From Bacteroidales bacterium (lineage in GTDB: Bacteria > Bacteroidota > Bacteroidia > Bacteroidales > UBA1715): DNA of 31,081 nt. A program made the translations under genes and the position numbers. Positions 15,589 to 23,509 of the stretch are shown here, piece by piece. Where the stretch lies: assembly GCA_031262005.1 (NCBI GenBank), contig JAISIO010000143.1, positions 1-31,081 of the forward strand, written 5' to 3'. The notes below the pieces were generated by a model. That model was not told where the DNA came from. It searched no databases and saw only the letters and a program-made list of their open reading frames with translations. Position 1 is the first letter of the stretch. Every line of letters begins with the position of its first letter.

Positions 15589-17094
15589 ATGGATATATTA
15601 AGTTTATTTGTAGTTGTTCCAATTCTTACTATGGTTGGAATATTATTCACAAAAGGATTGAAGGGCACACGCACGGTTGCGGCTGTGGGTATGGGTGTTC
15701 AGTTGGTAATGGCGTTTAATTTATTGTATCAATATTTTGCAGAACGAGCAAAAGATACCGTATCGGAAATGTTGTTTCGAGTAGATTATTTGTGGTTTGA
15801 AAGTTTCAACATTCATTATTCAGTTGGTGTCGATGGAATTGCCGTTGCAATGATTTTGCTTACGTCAATAGTAGTTTTCGCCGGAATTTTTTCTTCGTGG
15901 AAAACCGAAGATTTGCCTCGTGAATTTTTTATTGCCTTGCTTCTATTGGCATCGGGTGTATTTGGTTTCTTTATTTCAATTGACTTATTTACCATGTTCT
16001 TGTTCTACGAACTTGCCGTAATTCCAATGTATTTATTGATTGGTTTGTGGGGTAGTGGTAATAAAGAATATTCGGCAATGAAATTGACGCTTATGCTTAT
16101 GGGTGGTTCGGCGTTGTTAATCTTGGGGCTTTTGGGCTTGTATTTCAATTCGGCTCCCGATGGCGGTGCGCTCACGTTCAATATTTTAGAAATTGCCAAA
16201 GTTTCAATTCCGCACGATGTGCAAATGTTTTTCTTCCCATTCCTTTTTGTTGGTTTTGGTGTGTTGGGTGCTTTATTTCCTTTCCACACATGGTCGCCCG
16301 ACGGTCACGCTTCGGCACCAACGGCAGTTTCTATGCTTCACGCAGGTGTACTTATGAAATTGGGTGGTTACGGTTGTTTCCGAGTGGCTATGTACCTTTT
16401 GCCCGATGCGGCACAAGAAATGGGGTGGTTGTTCTTAATTCTTACCACTGTTAGTATTGTGTATGGTGCATTTGGTGCCATTGCGCAAAAAGATTTGAAA
16501 TATATCAATGCATATTCTTCGGTTTCGCACTGTGGTATGGTAATTTTTGCCTTGCTTATGATGAACAAAACCGCAATGGACGGTGCAATTTTGCAAATGA
16601 TTTCTCACGGTTTGATGACAGCTCTTTTCTTTGCTCTTATTGGTATGATTTACGGTAGAACGCACACACGTAATATTTACGAAATGGGAGGTTTGATGCG
16701 CATCATGCCGTTTATTTCCGTTGCGTATGTAATTGCAGGTTTGGCTTCACTCGGTTTGCCGGGTTTAAGTGGTTTCGTTGCCGAAATGACAATATTTGTC
16801 GGTTCGTTCCAACATCAAGATGTGTTCCACCGAGTATGTACTATTTTAGCTTGTTCGGCAATTGTGGTAACGGCAGTGTATATTCTTCGCGTGGTGGGCA
16901 TTCTGCTTTTCGGACCAGTTCGCAACAAAGAATTTGAAACATTGCCCGATGCTAAGTGGTACGAGAAAGTTTCTATGGTAACGCTTATTATTGCAATTGT
17001 TGCAATTGGTGTTGCTCCGCTTTGGTTATCGGATATGATACGCGAAAGTCTTACGCCAATAGTTGATAAATTAACTGCTGCGGCTATAAATTAA
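15589..17094 (+). CDS. nuoM: NADH-quinone oxidoreductase subunit M (proton pump)
   Basis: A 501-residue antiporter-like subunit with about 14 helices. It shows the NuoM signatures FLFYELAVIPMYLLIGLWG (key Glu), the PFHTWSPDGHASAPTAVSMLHAGVLMKLGGYG loop with conserved His and Lys, and MISHGLMTALFFALIGMIYGRTHTR. It sits between nuoL and nuoN. Nothing is truncated or missing. Confidence 0.95.
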   Translation: MDILSLFVVVPILTMVGILFTKGLKGTRTVAAVGMGVQLVMAFNLLYQYFAERAKDTVSEMLFRVDYLWFESFNIHYSVGVDGIAVAMILLTSIVVFAGIFSSWKTEDLPREFFIALLLLASGVFGFFISIDLFTMFLFYELAVIPMYLLIGLWGSGNKEYSAMKLTLMLMGGSALLILGLLGLYFNSAPDGGALTFNILEIAKVSIPHDVQMFFFPFLFVGFGVLGALFPFHTWSPDGHASAPTAVSMLHAGVLMKLGGYGCFRVAMYLLPDAAQEMGWLFLILTTVSIVYGAFGAIAQKDLKYINAYSSVSHCGMVIFALLMMNKTAMDGAILQMISHGLMTALFFALIGMIYGRTHTRNIYEMGGLMRIMPFISVAYVIAGLASLGLPGLSGFVAEMTIFVGSFQHQDVFHRVCTILACSAIVVTAVYILRVVGILLFGPVRNKEFETLPDAKWYEKVSMVTLIIAIVAIGVAPLWLSDMIRESLTPIVDKLTAAAIN

Positions 17095-17121
17095 TTCAAA
17101 CGATATTAAAAATTTACGTAT

Positions 17122-18555
17122 ATGAACTTACACTCTTTTTTATTAATGCGTCACGAATTGGTGCTGATTGCGATAATGCTTATAGTGCTTATAGCAGAAT
17201 TGGCAACCAAAGATAATCGTAAATCAATTATTGCTCCTCTTGCCTTAGTGCTTTTCGGTATACACACCGTTATAGGATTTTTACCTATGGAATCGGGCAC
17301 TTTGTTCGGCGGAATGTTCAATGCAACGCCAATTAACAATATTATGAAAAACATTCTTAATATAGGTGTGTTAATCATTTTATTCCAAACGCAAAAAACG
17401 TTCGATAGCGAATTGAACCGTGGAAAAGTAAGCGAATATTTTATTGTATTATTTTCTACTTTAATCGGTATGTTCTATATGATTAGTGCCGGTGATTTCT
17501 TAATGTTCTACATTGGTTTGGAAATTGCAACTATTCCTTTGGCTGCGTTGGCTGCGTTCAATCGCCACGAGAATAAATCGGCAGAAGCGGGTATCAAATT
17601 ATTGCTTTCTTCAACACTTTCTTCAGGAATATTGTTGTATGGTTTGTCAATGCTTTATGCGGCAAACGGATCATTATTCTTTACCGATTTAATGCACGGT
17701 ACTTACACAATTACCAGTTTGCACACACTTACGTTGATATTCTTCTTTGCTGGTATGGCGTTTAAAATCTCATTGGTACCGTTCCACTTGTGGGCTGCCG
17801 ATGTGTATGAAGGAGCACCGGTAAACGTTACCTCGTATCTTTCTGTAATATCAAAAGGCTCTGCGGTGTTTATTTTTACTGTGGTGCTTTACACTGTGTT
17901 CAAAAATTATGCAGAAACATGGCAACCAATGATGTACATTATTGCTATTTTCACAATGCTGGTAGGTAACTTATTTGCACTGCGTCAAAATAATTTGAAA
18001 CGGTTCTTAGCATTTTCATCTATTGCGCAAGCTGGTTTCTTACTGTTGGGTATTATTGCCGGAAGTGCCGTAGGTATGGCAACTGTAATATACTATGTGT
18101 TAGTGTACGTTTTCTCTAACTTGGCTGCATTTGGCGTAGTTTCAATGATAGAATCGCATACAGGAAAAACCACTATTAGCGATTTGAACGGTTTCTATCG
18201 CACTAACCCAAAATTGAGTTTAGCTTTGATGCTTGCCTTATTCTCATTGGCTGGTATTCCACCGGTGGCAGGTTTCTTCGGTAAATTTTTCTTATTTACA
18301 GCGGTGGCAAGTGTGAATACTACACCATATCATATTTTGTTATTAATTGCATTGTTGAATACGATTATTTCGTTGTACTACTACTTAATGCCGGTAAAAG
18401 CAATGTTTATCAATAAAAACGAAAGTCCTATCGCATATTTTAAAAGCGATGTGTTTGCAAAAATTGGTTTATCAATCAGCTTAACCGGTATGGTTGTGGT
18501 GGGTTTTGTAAGCTCAATTTACGAGGAAATACTTAAATTTTGTTTTGGATTATAA
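17122..18555 (+). CDS. nuoN: NADH-quinone oxidoreductase subunit N (proton pump)
   Basis: A 477-residue antiporter-like subunit, closest of the three to the NuoJ/K/A junction. Signatures: FLMFYIGLEIATIPLAALAAFNR (key Glu), MAFKISLVPFHLWAADVYEGAP (key Lys), QNNLKRFLAFSSIAQAGFLLLG, and SLAGIPPVAGFFGKF. It is the last recognised complex I gene. A small unknown gene follows after 12 bases, before the operon terminator. Confidence 0.95.
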   Translation: MNLHSFLLMRHELVLIAIMLIVLIAELATKDNRKSIIAPLALVLFGIHTVIGFLPMESGTLFGGMFNATPINNIMKNILNIGVLIILFQTQKTFDSELNRGKVSEYFIVLFSTLIGMFYMISAGDFLMFYIGLEIATIPLAALAAFNRHENKSAEAGIKLLLSSTLSSGILLYGLSMLYAANGSLFFTDLMHGTYTITSLHTLTLIFFFAGMAFKISLVPFHLWAADVYEGAPVNVTSYLSVISKGSAVFIFTVVLYTVFKNYAETWQPMMYIIAIFTMLVGNLFALRQNNLKRFLAFSSIAQAGFLLLGIIAGSAVGMATVIYYVLVYVFSNLAAFGVVSMIESHTGKTTISDLNGFYRTNPKLSLALMLALFSLAGIPPVAGFFGKFFLFTAVASVNTTPYHILLLIALLNTIISLYYYLMPVKAMFINKNESPIAYFKSDVFAKIGLSISLTGMVVVGFVSSIYEEILKFCFGL

Positions 18556-18567
18556 TTTTCACATACT

Positions 18568-18897
18568 ATGGCTATAACTAACGGAAAACATATAGTAAAA
18601 GAATACGACGGCGTAAATTGCACCGTTGTTGAAGAAGGAATTTCACAAGCGCGCGTTGATTTTTTACAATCATTATTGAAATTCAATAATTTCGATGTAA
18701 AAGTTCAGGCTGATGAAAACGGGACTTTTTCATTGGCTGTAACCGATGTAACGTTCAATCCTACAATTGCTGTGTACGAAAAGAGTTTATACACTCGTAC
18801 CGGACATATTGTAACGCCGAATATTTGGAATCAAAAAACTAAAAATCTGCACATTCCTTATTGGGCTGAAGGATTTGAAGTGGCTAAGTATTATTAA
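18568..18897 (+). CDS. Conserved-looking small protein of unknown function at the end of the nuo operon
   Basis: I do not recognise this 109-residue protein. It has no signal peptide and no membrane segment. It starts MAITNGKHIVKEYDGV, has a short helix-like stretch (ISQARVDFLQSLLKFNN), and alternates strands in the rest (DVKVQADENGTFSLAVTDVTF, IAVYEKSLYTRTGHIVTP), ending IPYWAEGFEVAKYY. It is soluble, rich in aromatic residues, and probably compact. It begins 12 bases after nuoN and ends before the terminator at 18972-19005, so it is co-transcribed with complex I. Codon use looks like the nuo genes. An accessory or assembly role is possible from position alone; there is no direct evidence for it. 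Confidence 0.75.
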   Translation: MAITNGKHIVKEYDGVNCTVVEEGISQARVDFLQSLLKFNNFDVKVQADENGTFSLAVTDVTFNPTIAVYEKSLYTRTGHIVTPNIWNQKTKNLHIPYWAEGFEVAKYY

Positions 18898-18971
18898 GCA
18901 CACGATTTTAAAAATGACTGAATATATTGTGTATTGTAGTCGGTCGAATAATAGCATTTAGGGAAACATAG

Positions 18972-19005
18972 AGCTGGCTTCTATTCATTTGAAGTCAGCT
19001 TTTTT
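18972..19005 (+). terminator. Intrinsic terminator of the nuo operon
   Basis: AGCTGGCTTC at 18972-18981 pairs with GAAGTCAGCT at 18991-19000 (10 bp with one G-U pair), with a 9-base loop and a run of T to 19005. It lies 75 bases after the small unknown gene and marks the end of the nuo transcript. Confidence 0.88.
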
Positions 19006-19043
19006 CTTCATTTTGATTCTGCACAATTTGTTTTTTAATTACT

Positions 19044-19466
19044 ATGTGGAAATATTACGCAATAGCTTCAGCTATTTTTGCTGCACTCACGGCTATTTTT
19101 GCTAAAATCGGCATCAAAAATATTGATTCAAATCTTGCGGTAGCACTGCGTACCTGTGTTATTGTACTTATGATGTGGGTTATTGTATTTGCATCGAATA
19201 GTGCAGAGGGAATTAAAACACTCTCCCGTACAAATTGGATATTTTTAATTCTTTCGGGTATTACAACAGGGCTGTCGTGGTTGTTTTATTTTAAAGCATT
19301 GGAATTTGGCGATGTGTCGCGTGTGGCACCAATAGATAAATTGAGCATTGTATTTACTATTGTGCTGTCGATTATTATTTTAAAAGAACCGTTTAGTTGG
19401 AAAGTAATTCTCGGTGTAAGCCTTATTGCAAGTGGGTCGCTTATTATTCTTATGGATAAAAGTTGA
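19044..19466 (+). CDS. Half-size EamA family transporter
   Basis: A 140-residue inner-membrane protein with about five helices that make one EamA (drug/metabolite transporter) domain: IFAALTAIFAKIGIKNIDSN, VALRTCVIVLMMWVIVF, FLILSGITTGLSWLFYFKALEFGDVSRVAPIDKLS-type sequence, and IILKEPFSWKVILGVSLIASGSLIIL. Most EamA exporters have two such domains in one chain, so this one probably works as a dimer. Substrate unknown. It lies 38 bases after the nuo terminator and converges on the RCC1 gene, whose stop is 20 bases away. Confidence 0.88.
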   Translation: MWKYYAIASAIFAALTAIFAKIGIKNIDSNLAVALRTCVIVLMMWVIVFASNSAEGIKTLSRTNWIFLILSGITTGLSWLFYFKALEFGDVSRVAPIDKLSIVFTIVLSIIILKEPFSWKVILGVSLIASGSLIILMDKS

Positions 19467-19486
19467 TGCTTAAATACCAACTATTG

Positions 19487-21991
19487 TTAGAAACGAATTT
19501 TTCGCAAAGCTATAACTACATTATTCTTTACAGCTTGTAAAATATATATATTGGACGTTGTGCACAATTGCTTAATACTATCTAAAGAAGGTTGCACTGT
19601 TCCAATCGATGCTCCGTTTACAGTATAAATTCGGATATAATCGGCATTCCAAAAATCGGCATTGCAAAGCAATTCAATGTGTGTAGTTGTGGGAATAAGA
19701 GCAATTTCTACACCTTTAATTGTGGCATCGACGTAAAATATGTGTGCTTTGGATTGTTCTTTGGTATTGCCCGCCCATGTATTGTAAAATGTAGAGAACG
19801 GAGAAAGAGCGTACAGTGTGGCTTTGTTTCCTTGCGAATATAACGTAAACCGTCCGTCGTCATTGGTTGTGCACGAATCAATAGGCTGCTGAGTCTGCAC
19901 GTCGTACAAATATACGGTGGTGTGCGCCACTTGAGCATTGTTGGCAAATACCTGTCCTTCAACAGTGAACCATGGCTCGCAATAGTTCAATTGTAAGTAG
20001 GTTGTATGAGCCTCGCTTTCACAAGCATTTTTTATTTGGGTAGCATACAATGAATATGTTCCTATACCCGGTAAGTATTTCGGTTTGTATGTGTTACCAA
20101 AATGCACAGGTTTTTGCAGCGTATAATCAGAATACCACAGCACACTATCGCCCTGCGCATGAACAAAATAAGGGCGATTGTAACACGAAGCCGTATCGTT
20201 TCCCATAGGTGGCGGTGTATTGCAGTTGCAATTTTCAATCAGTTCTACGGGCATAACTTGACATTCTCCTATGTGCTCCACCCACACACGATACTGTTTG
20301 CCTGCAACTAATTCTTCGGCTTTCGATGGGGGAATCGAGAGAGTTTGTCCTTGACCTATTTTTTCGCCGTTGTAAGTCGTTTGCCATGTAAAATTTCCTT
20401 CGCCGACTACTTTATAATGCAGTGTTTTGCCGCAGAAAGAAGAATTGATTGCGGTAAAAGTTGCCTGTTTTTCATGTATTTCAACAGAATCTTTGTACGA
20501 TGGGCAGTTACCGTGAATATTGAGAGCTTCGGCGGTGTATACGCCTCCGCTTGTGAGGGTAATGGTGTTCGACTGTTCGGATTGTAAAACATTATCTTTA
20601 TGCCAAATAAACCGATAATCATCTGTTGAAAGATTGGCGATGAGTTCTTCATTGAATGGCGTGCAGTACGTTCTCGAATTGCCAAGCGAGAGTATTTCAC
20701 AATAGGGCTGACACAATTCACGGTCTAATTGTACGGCTTGGTATTCGTCTTTATTGTTTTCGGTGCCAAGTGCACCCGCAGTTGCCGAACCGCTCACATA
20801 AAACATACTTGCACGGCGTTGTACACTTTGAGTTAATATATATGATATACCGGAACCTGCATATATAGCTACAGCATCATGTAGTTTGTGGTCGTTGCTG
20901 CGCACATATTGCGGTGAAAAATATTGTTTGATACTGGTATTACCGTTGCCGATTTGTCCGCCGGCAGTGCCGCTTAAATCGGGGAAACGATTGTCGCCCC
21001 ATGCCACGACGAATTTTGTTTGATTTTCAACCGTAATTGCAAGCGAATGTGAAGTTCCTGCCGAAATATCAATTACATTACTCAAGGTTTGATTGGGCGT
21101 TTGACCGCCTTCCACCTGCATAGCGTATGGTTGAGTTTTGTAAGTGGGTATGCCGTTCTCGTTTATTTCCGATCCTTTGAATGCTCCCACTCCCCATACC
21201 GTACCGTTAGTTTTGAGTAACAATCCGAATAAAGCTCCGCCGTCTATTTTCTGTACGTTTGTTATAGGTTGATTAGTATTATCTACTATGAGAGTGGGAT
21301 AGGGGCGGTTACTTGAAATGCCTACACCTAATTGATTGCTCGAATTACTGCCCCACGCATACACTTGTCCTTTGTTGTCGAGGGCGTAACCATGATTGGC
21401 ACCGGCACTTATCATACGAATGTTGTTCAGAATTTCGCCATTCGATTTGCGTACAAACACGGGTTGTGCCGAATTATCGAAAGTGCCGTTGCCAAGTTGC
21501 CCTGAAGAATTATTACCCCAAGCAAGTACTTCGCCTGTAGCGAGCAAAGCATACGAATGCGATTGCCCCGCAGCTATAGCCGTAACATGTTCTAATTGTG
21601 CGGTGCCGGTTTCTCCACCTGTTACATAATCAGGAGTTTGGCGTTTACACTCGGTATTGCAAAATTTACCGGAACCAAGTTCTCCATAAAAGTTTTGTCC
21701 CCACGAAAGCACTTTTCCACTCGTGGTAACTGCCAGTGCATGATACGAAAATCCAGCTTCAATAGAGAGTATTCCTTCAGGGAAATCGGCAACGCAGGGT
21801 TGATCTGCCGGACATTGAACTGTGTTGCGCGCCAATTGCCCATGCAAATTATTCCCCCATGAATACACGGTTTTATTGTTGCACACAAACAAACTGAATG
21901 TATATCCGCCTGAAAAGTGGAATTGCTGCGCAGAACTTACCAGTGGCAAGCACAACAGGAGTAAAAATCGTATGTATTGTTTTATATTAAT
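19487..21991 (-). CDS. RCC1-repeat surface protein; start codon out of frame in this allele
   Basis: About 834 residues. Roughly seven RCC1-like propeller units follow the N-terminus (VYSWGNNLHGQLARN, VLSWGQNFYGELGSG, VLAWGNNSSGQLGNG, VYAWGSNSSNQLGVG and others). Then come two Cys-rich Ig/PKD-like segments, a carboxypeptidase-regulatory-like domain (FTVEGQVFANNAQVAHTTVYLY) and a C-terminal T9SS-like region (YIRIYTVNGASIG ... ALRKIRF). It is likely a secreted surface protein. The open frame has no ATG at its 5' end. A full signal peptide is read only from an ATT at 21991; TTG at 21955 would cut it. An ATG at 22020, three bases after the upstream gene's stop, would give MKSLTINIKQYIRF plus the same hydrophobic core and SSAQ site if one copy of the 14-bp repeat at 21986-22013 were absent. 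The gene may be off or phase-variable. Confidence 0.78.
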   Translation of the reverse strand: MNIKQYIRFLLLLCLPLVSSAQQFHFSGGYTFSLFVCNNKTVYSWGNNLHGQLARNTVQCPADQPCVADFPEGILSIEAGFSYHALAVTTSGKVLSWGQNFYGELGSGKFCNTECKRQTPDYVTGGETGTAQLEHVTAIAAGQSHSYALLATGEVLAWGNNSSGQLGNGTFDNSAQPVFVRKSNGEILNNIRMISAGANHGYALDNKGQVYAWGSNSSNQLGVGISSNRPYPTLIVDNTNQPITNVQKIDGGALFGLLLKTNGTVWGVGAFKGSEINENGIPTYKTQPYAMQVEGGQTPNQTLSNVIDISAGTSHSLAITVENQTKFVVAWGDNRFPDLSGTAGGQIGNGNTSIKQYFSPQYVRSNDHKLHDAVAIYAGSGISYILTQSVQRRASMFYVSGSATAGALGTENNKDEYQAVQLDRELCQPYCEILSLGNSRTYCTPFNEELIANLSTDDYRFIWHKDNVLQSEQSNTITLTSGGVYTAEALNIHGNCPSYKDSVEIHEKQATFTAINSSFCGKTLHYKVVGEGNFTWQTTYNGEKIGQGQTLSIPPSKAEELVAGKQYRVWVEHIGECQVMPVELIENCNCNTPPPMGNDTASCYNRPYFVHAQGDSVLWYSDYTLQKPVHFGNTYKPKYLPGIGTYSLYATQIKNACESEAHTTYLQLNYCEPWFTVEGQVFANNAQVAHTTVYLYDVQTQQPIDSCTTNDDGRFTLYSQGNKATLYALSPFSTFYNTWAGNTKEQSKAHIFYVDATIKGVEIALIPTTTHIELLCNADFWNADYIRIYTVNGASIGTVQPSLDSIKQLCTTSNIYILQAVKNNVVIALRKIRF

Positions 21992-22013
21992 GGTTAGTGA
22001 TTAATGGTTAATG
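21986..22013 (-). repeat. 14-bp tandem duplication next to the RCC1 gene's natural start codon
   Basis: Two units, ATTAATGGTTAGTG (21986-21999) and ATTAATGGTTAATG (22000-22013), identical at 13 of 14 positions on the plus strand. In the minus-strand gene they sit five bases after the ATG at 22020-22018. With two units the ATG frame reads MKSLTINH and stops. With one unit it enters the long frame with no stop. The unit length is not a multiple of three. Confidence 0.9.
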
Positions 22014-22023
22014 ATTTCATTGT

Positions 22024-23295
22024 TCATTGAAAAGGTATTCTATAAGCAACACCCCATTCCAAATTGCCGCAGAGCAATGATTGTCGCGCAGAAGTATAGG
22101 TCGATTTATAAATAGATGGATATATGGCAAGACTTCCTTTGAGAGAAAAGAGAAAGCGGTTCGATAGGGTATAATTGAGCAAACAACCAATGCCAGCGGT
22201 ATAGGTAACCCTACGGAAGGGCACGTTTTTAAGCCATATTTGTTGTGCTTCGGGGCTGATAATGGAACCTCGACGAAGTGTGAGTAATTGCATACTCGCA
22301 AGCACAAACGGTTCCACGCTCCACGATTTGTATACCGGAAAACGATAACCCACCATGCAGGGTATGCTCACATAATGAATTGAAAGTTGTGAAGATACTT
22401 TGGTATTGTTTTCTATTCGTTGAGGATGTTCTACAATTTTATATGTGTAGGTTGAATCAAACACGTCAATAGCTACGGAATCGCCACTGAAATATTTGTA
22501 ATAGGTAAAAAGTTTTGAATACTGCCAATACCATAACGTATCGGAAAATGTATAGGAGGGGTCAATAGAATGGGATTGTGTTTGAAATTGCATCTCATAT
22601 CCTACGTTGGCGTAGCTCACGCCTATACCTGTAAGCACTTTGGGCGTGCGATACAGTGCCATAACCGATGCAGAATGCGTCAAACTTGGCTGTTCGGCGT
22701 CTTTTAGTTCCTTTTTGTAATCGGGCGAAATGCTTATGGTGGTAATAGGCAGAGTTGTCATAACGCCGGTAAATACGCCTATGTCGAACATTGATTGCGG
22801 CAAACGTTTGGAAGGAGAAGGTGTTTGCAGTACTACTTTTTGTGTGTCGATGACTGTTTTACGGATTATTTGTTCTATTCTAATAGTGTCGAACACACGA
22901 ATTGTATCATATATGGTATGGTGGGGCTGTTCTACGCTTACTTGTCGTTTGGGCGGTGTTGGTAGATTCTTTCTTGCGGGTGCAGAGGTCGGAATTTCCG
23001 AAATTAAAATTTGATTACCTAATATTTTATATGAAAATTGATTGCCCAACACTATGCGTAACAATTGCTCGAAAGTGTATAGTTTTGCAGGTATAGTTAC
23101 GGGTGTTGTTTTATTGAAAATAGCAGAATTATAGGTAAAACGGTAATTTGTTTGCTGCTCAAAATCTTTCAACACTTCGGTAAAGGCTTTATTTCTGCAA
23201 GCGTATTGGAAAGCAATCGCACCTATGTTTGTTTGTGCAAAAGAACGAACAATTAAACACAGAAATAATATTACAAAAACTGTCTTTTTTACCAT
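22024..23295 (-). CDS. STN-domain outer-membrane beta-barrel protein
   Basis: 423 residues. The signal peptide is MVKKTVFVILFLCLIVRSFAQ. Residues about 30-90 are a secretin/TonB short N-terminal (STN) domain (VLKDFEQQTNYRFTYNS ... VTIPAKLYTFEQLLRIVLG ... YKILGNQILIS). A Pro-rich, DTIR-repeat linker (about 95-160) follows, then a beta-barrel-like region with alternating strands and a terminal aromatic (YRIPFQ), resembling PorT/OMP-type barrels. I chose ATG 23295 over an in-frame start at 23352 because the signal peptide begins there and a promoter box lies at 23322-23329. STN domains usually sit on large TonB-dependent receptors; here the barrel is small. It is followed by the RCC1 gene. Function is unknown. 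Confidence 0.8.
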   Translation of the reverse strand: MVKKTVFVILFLCLIVRSFAQTNIGAIAFQYACRNKAFTEVLKDFEQQTNYRFTYNSAIFNKTTPVTIPAKLYTFEQLLRIVLGNQFSYKILGNQILISEIPTSAPARKNLPTPPKRQVSVEQPHHTIYDTIRVFDTIRIEQIIRKTVIDTQKVVLQTPSPSKRLPQSMFDIGVFTGVMTTLPITTISISPDYKKELKDAEQPSLTHSASVMALYRTPKVLTGIGVSYANVGYEMQFQTQSHSIDPSYTFSDTLWYWQYSKLFTYYKYFSGDSVAIDVFDSTYTYKIVEHPQRIENNTKVSSQLSIHYVSIPCMVGYRFPVYKSWSVEPFVLASMQLLTLRRGSIISPEAQQIWLKNVPFRRVTYTAGIGCLLNYTLSNRFLFSLKGSLAIYPSIYKSTYTSARQSLLCGNLEWGVAYRIPFQ

Positions 23296-23321
23296 TTGTG
23301 CGGATTTATCAGTAAACGTTA

Positions 23322-23353
23322 CAAAAGTAGTAAATATTGGTGAAGTGGACAAT
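23322..23353 (-). promoter_or_regulatory. Promoter of the STN-barrel gene
   Basis: On the minus strand TACTTTTG (23329-23322) fits TAnnTTTG, with ATTG (23353-23350) 20 bases upstream as an imperfect TTTG -33 box. Transcription would start near 23315, about 20 bases before ATG 23295. Confidence 0.6.
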
Positions 23354-23509
23354 TCCTGAAAGTCGTTACGAGCTACGCCCTCCGGTCAATTACAGATAGC
23401 GATAAAACGAAAAGAGTAAACAAATAGCAGAAATAAGTCCCACTCCGTGTTAAGTCTTCAAAGTAACAAGAGTGTAAACAGTTAAACTAAATCAGAAAAT
23501 GATTCGTTA

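Noticed and set aside
23296..23352. Longer start of the STN-barrel protein
   Set aside because: It would precede the promoter box and put 19 residues before a clear signal peptide.
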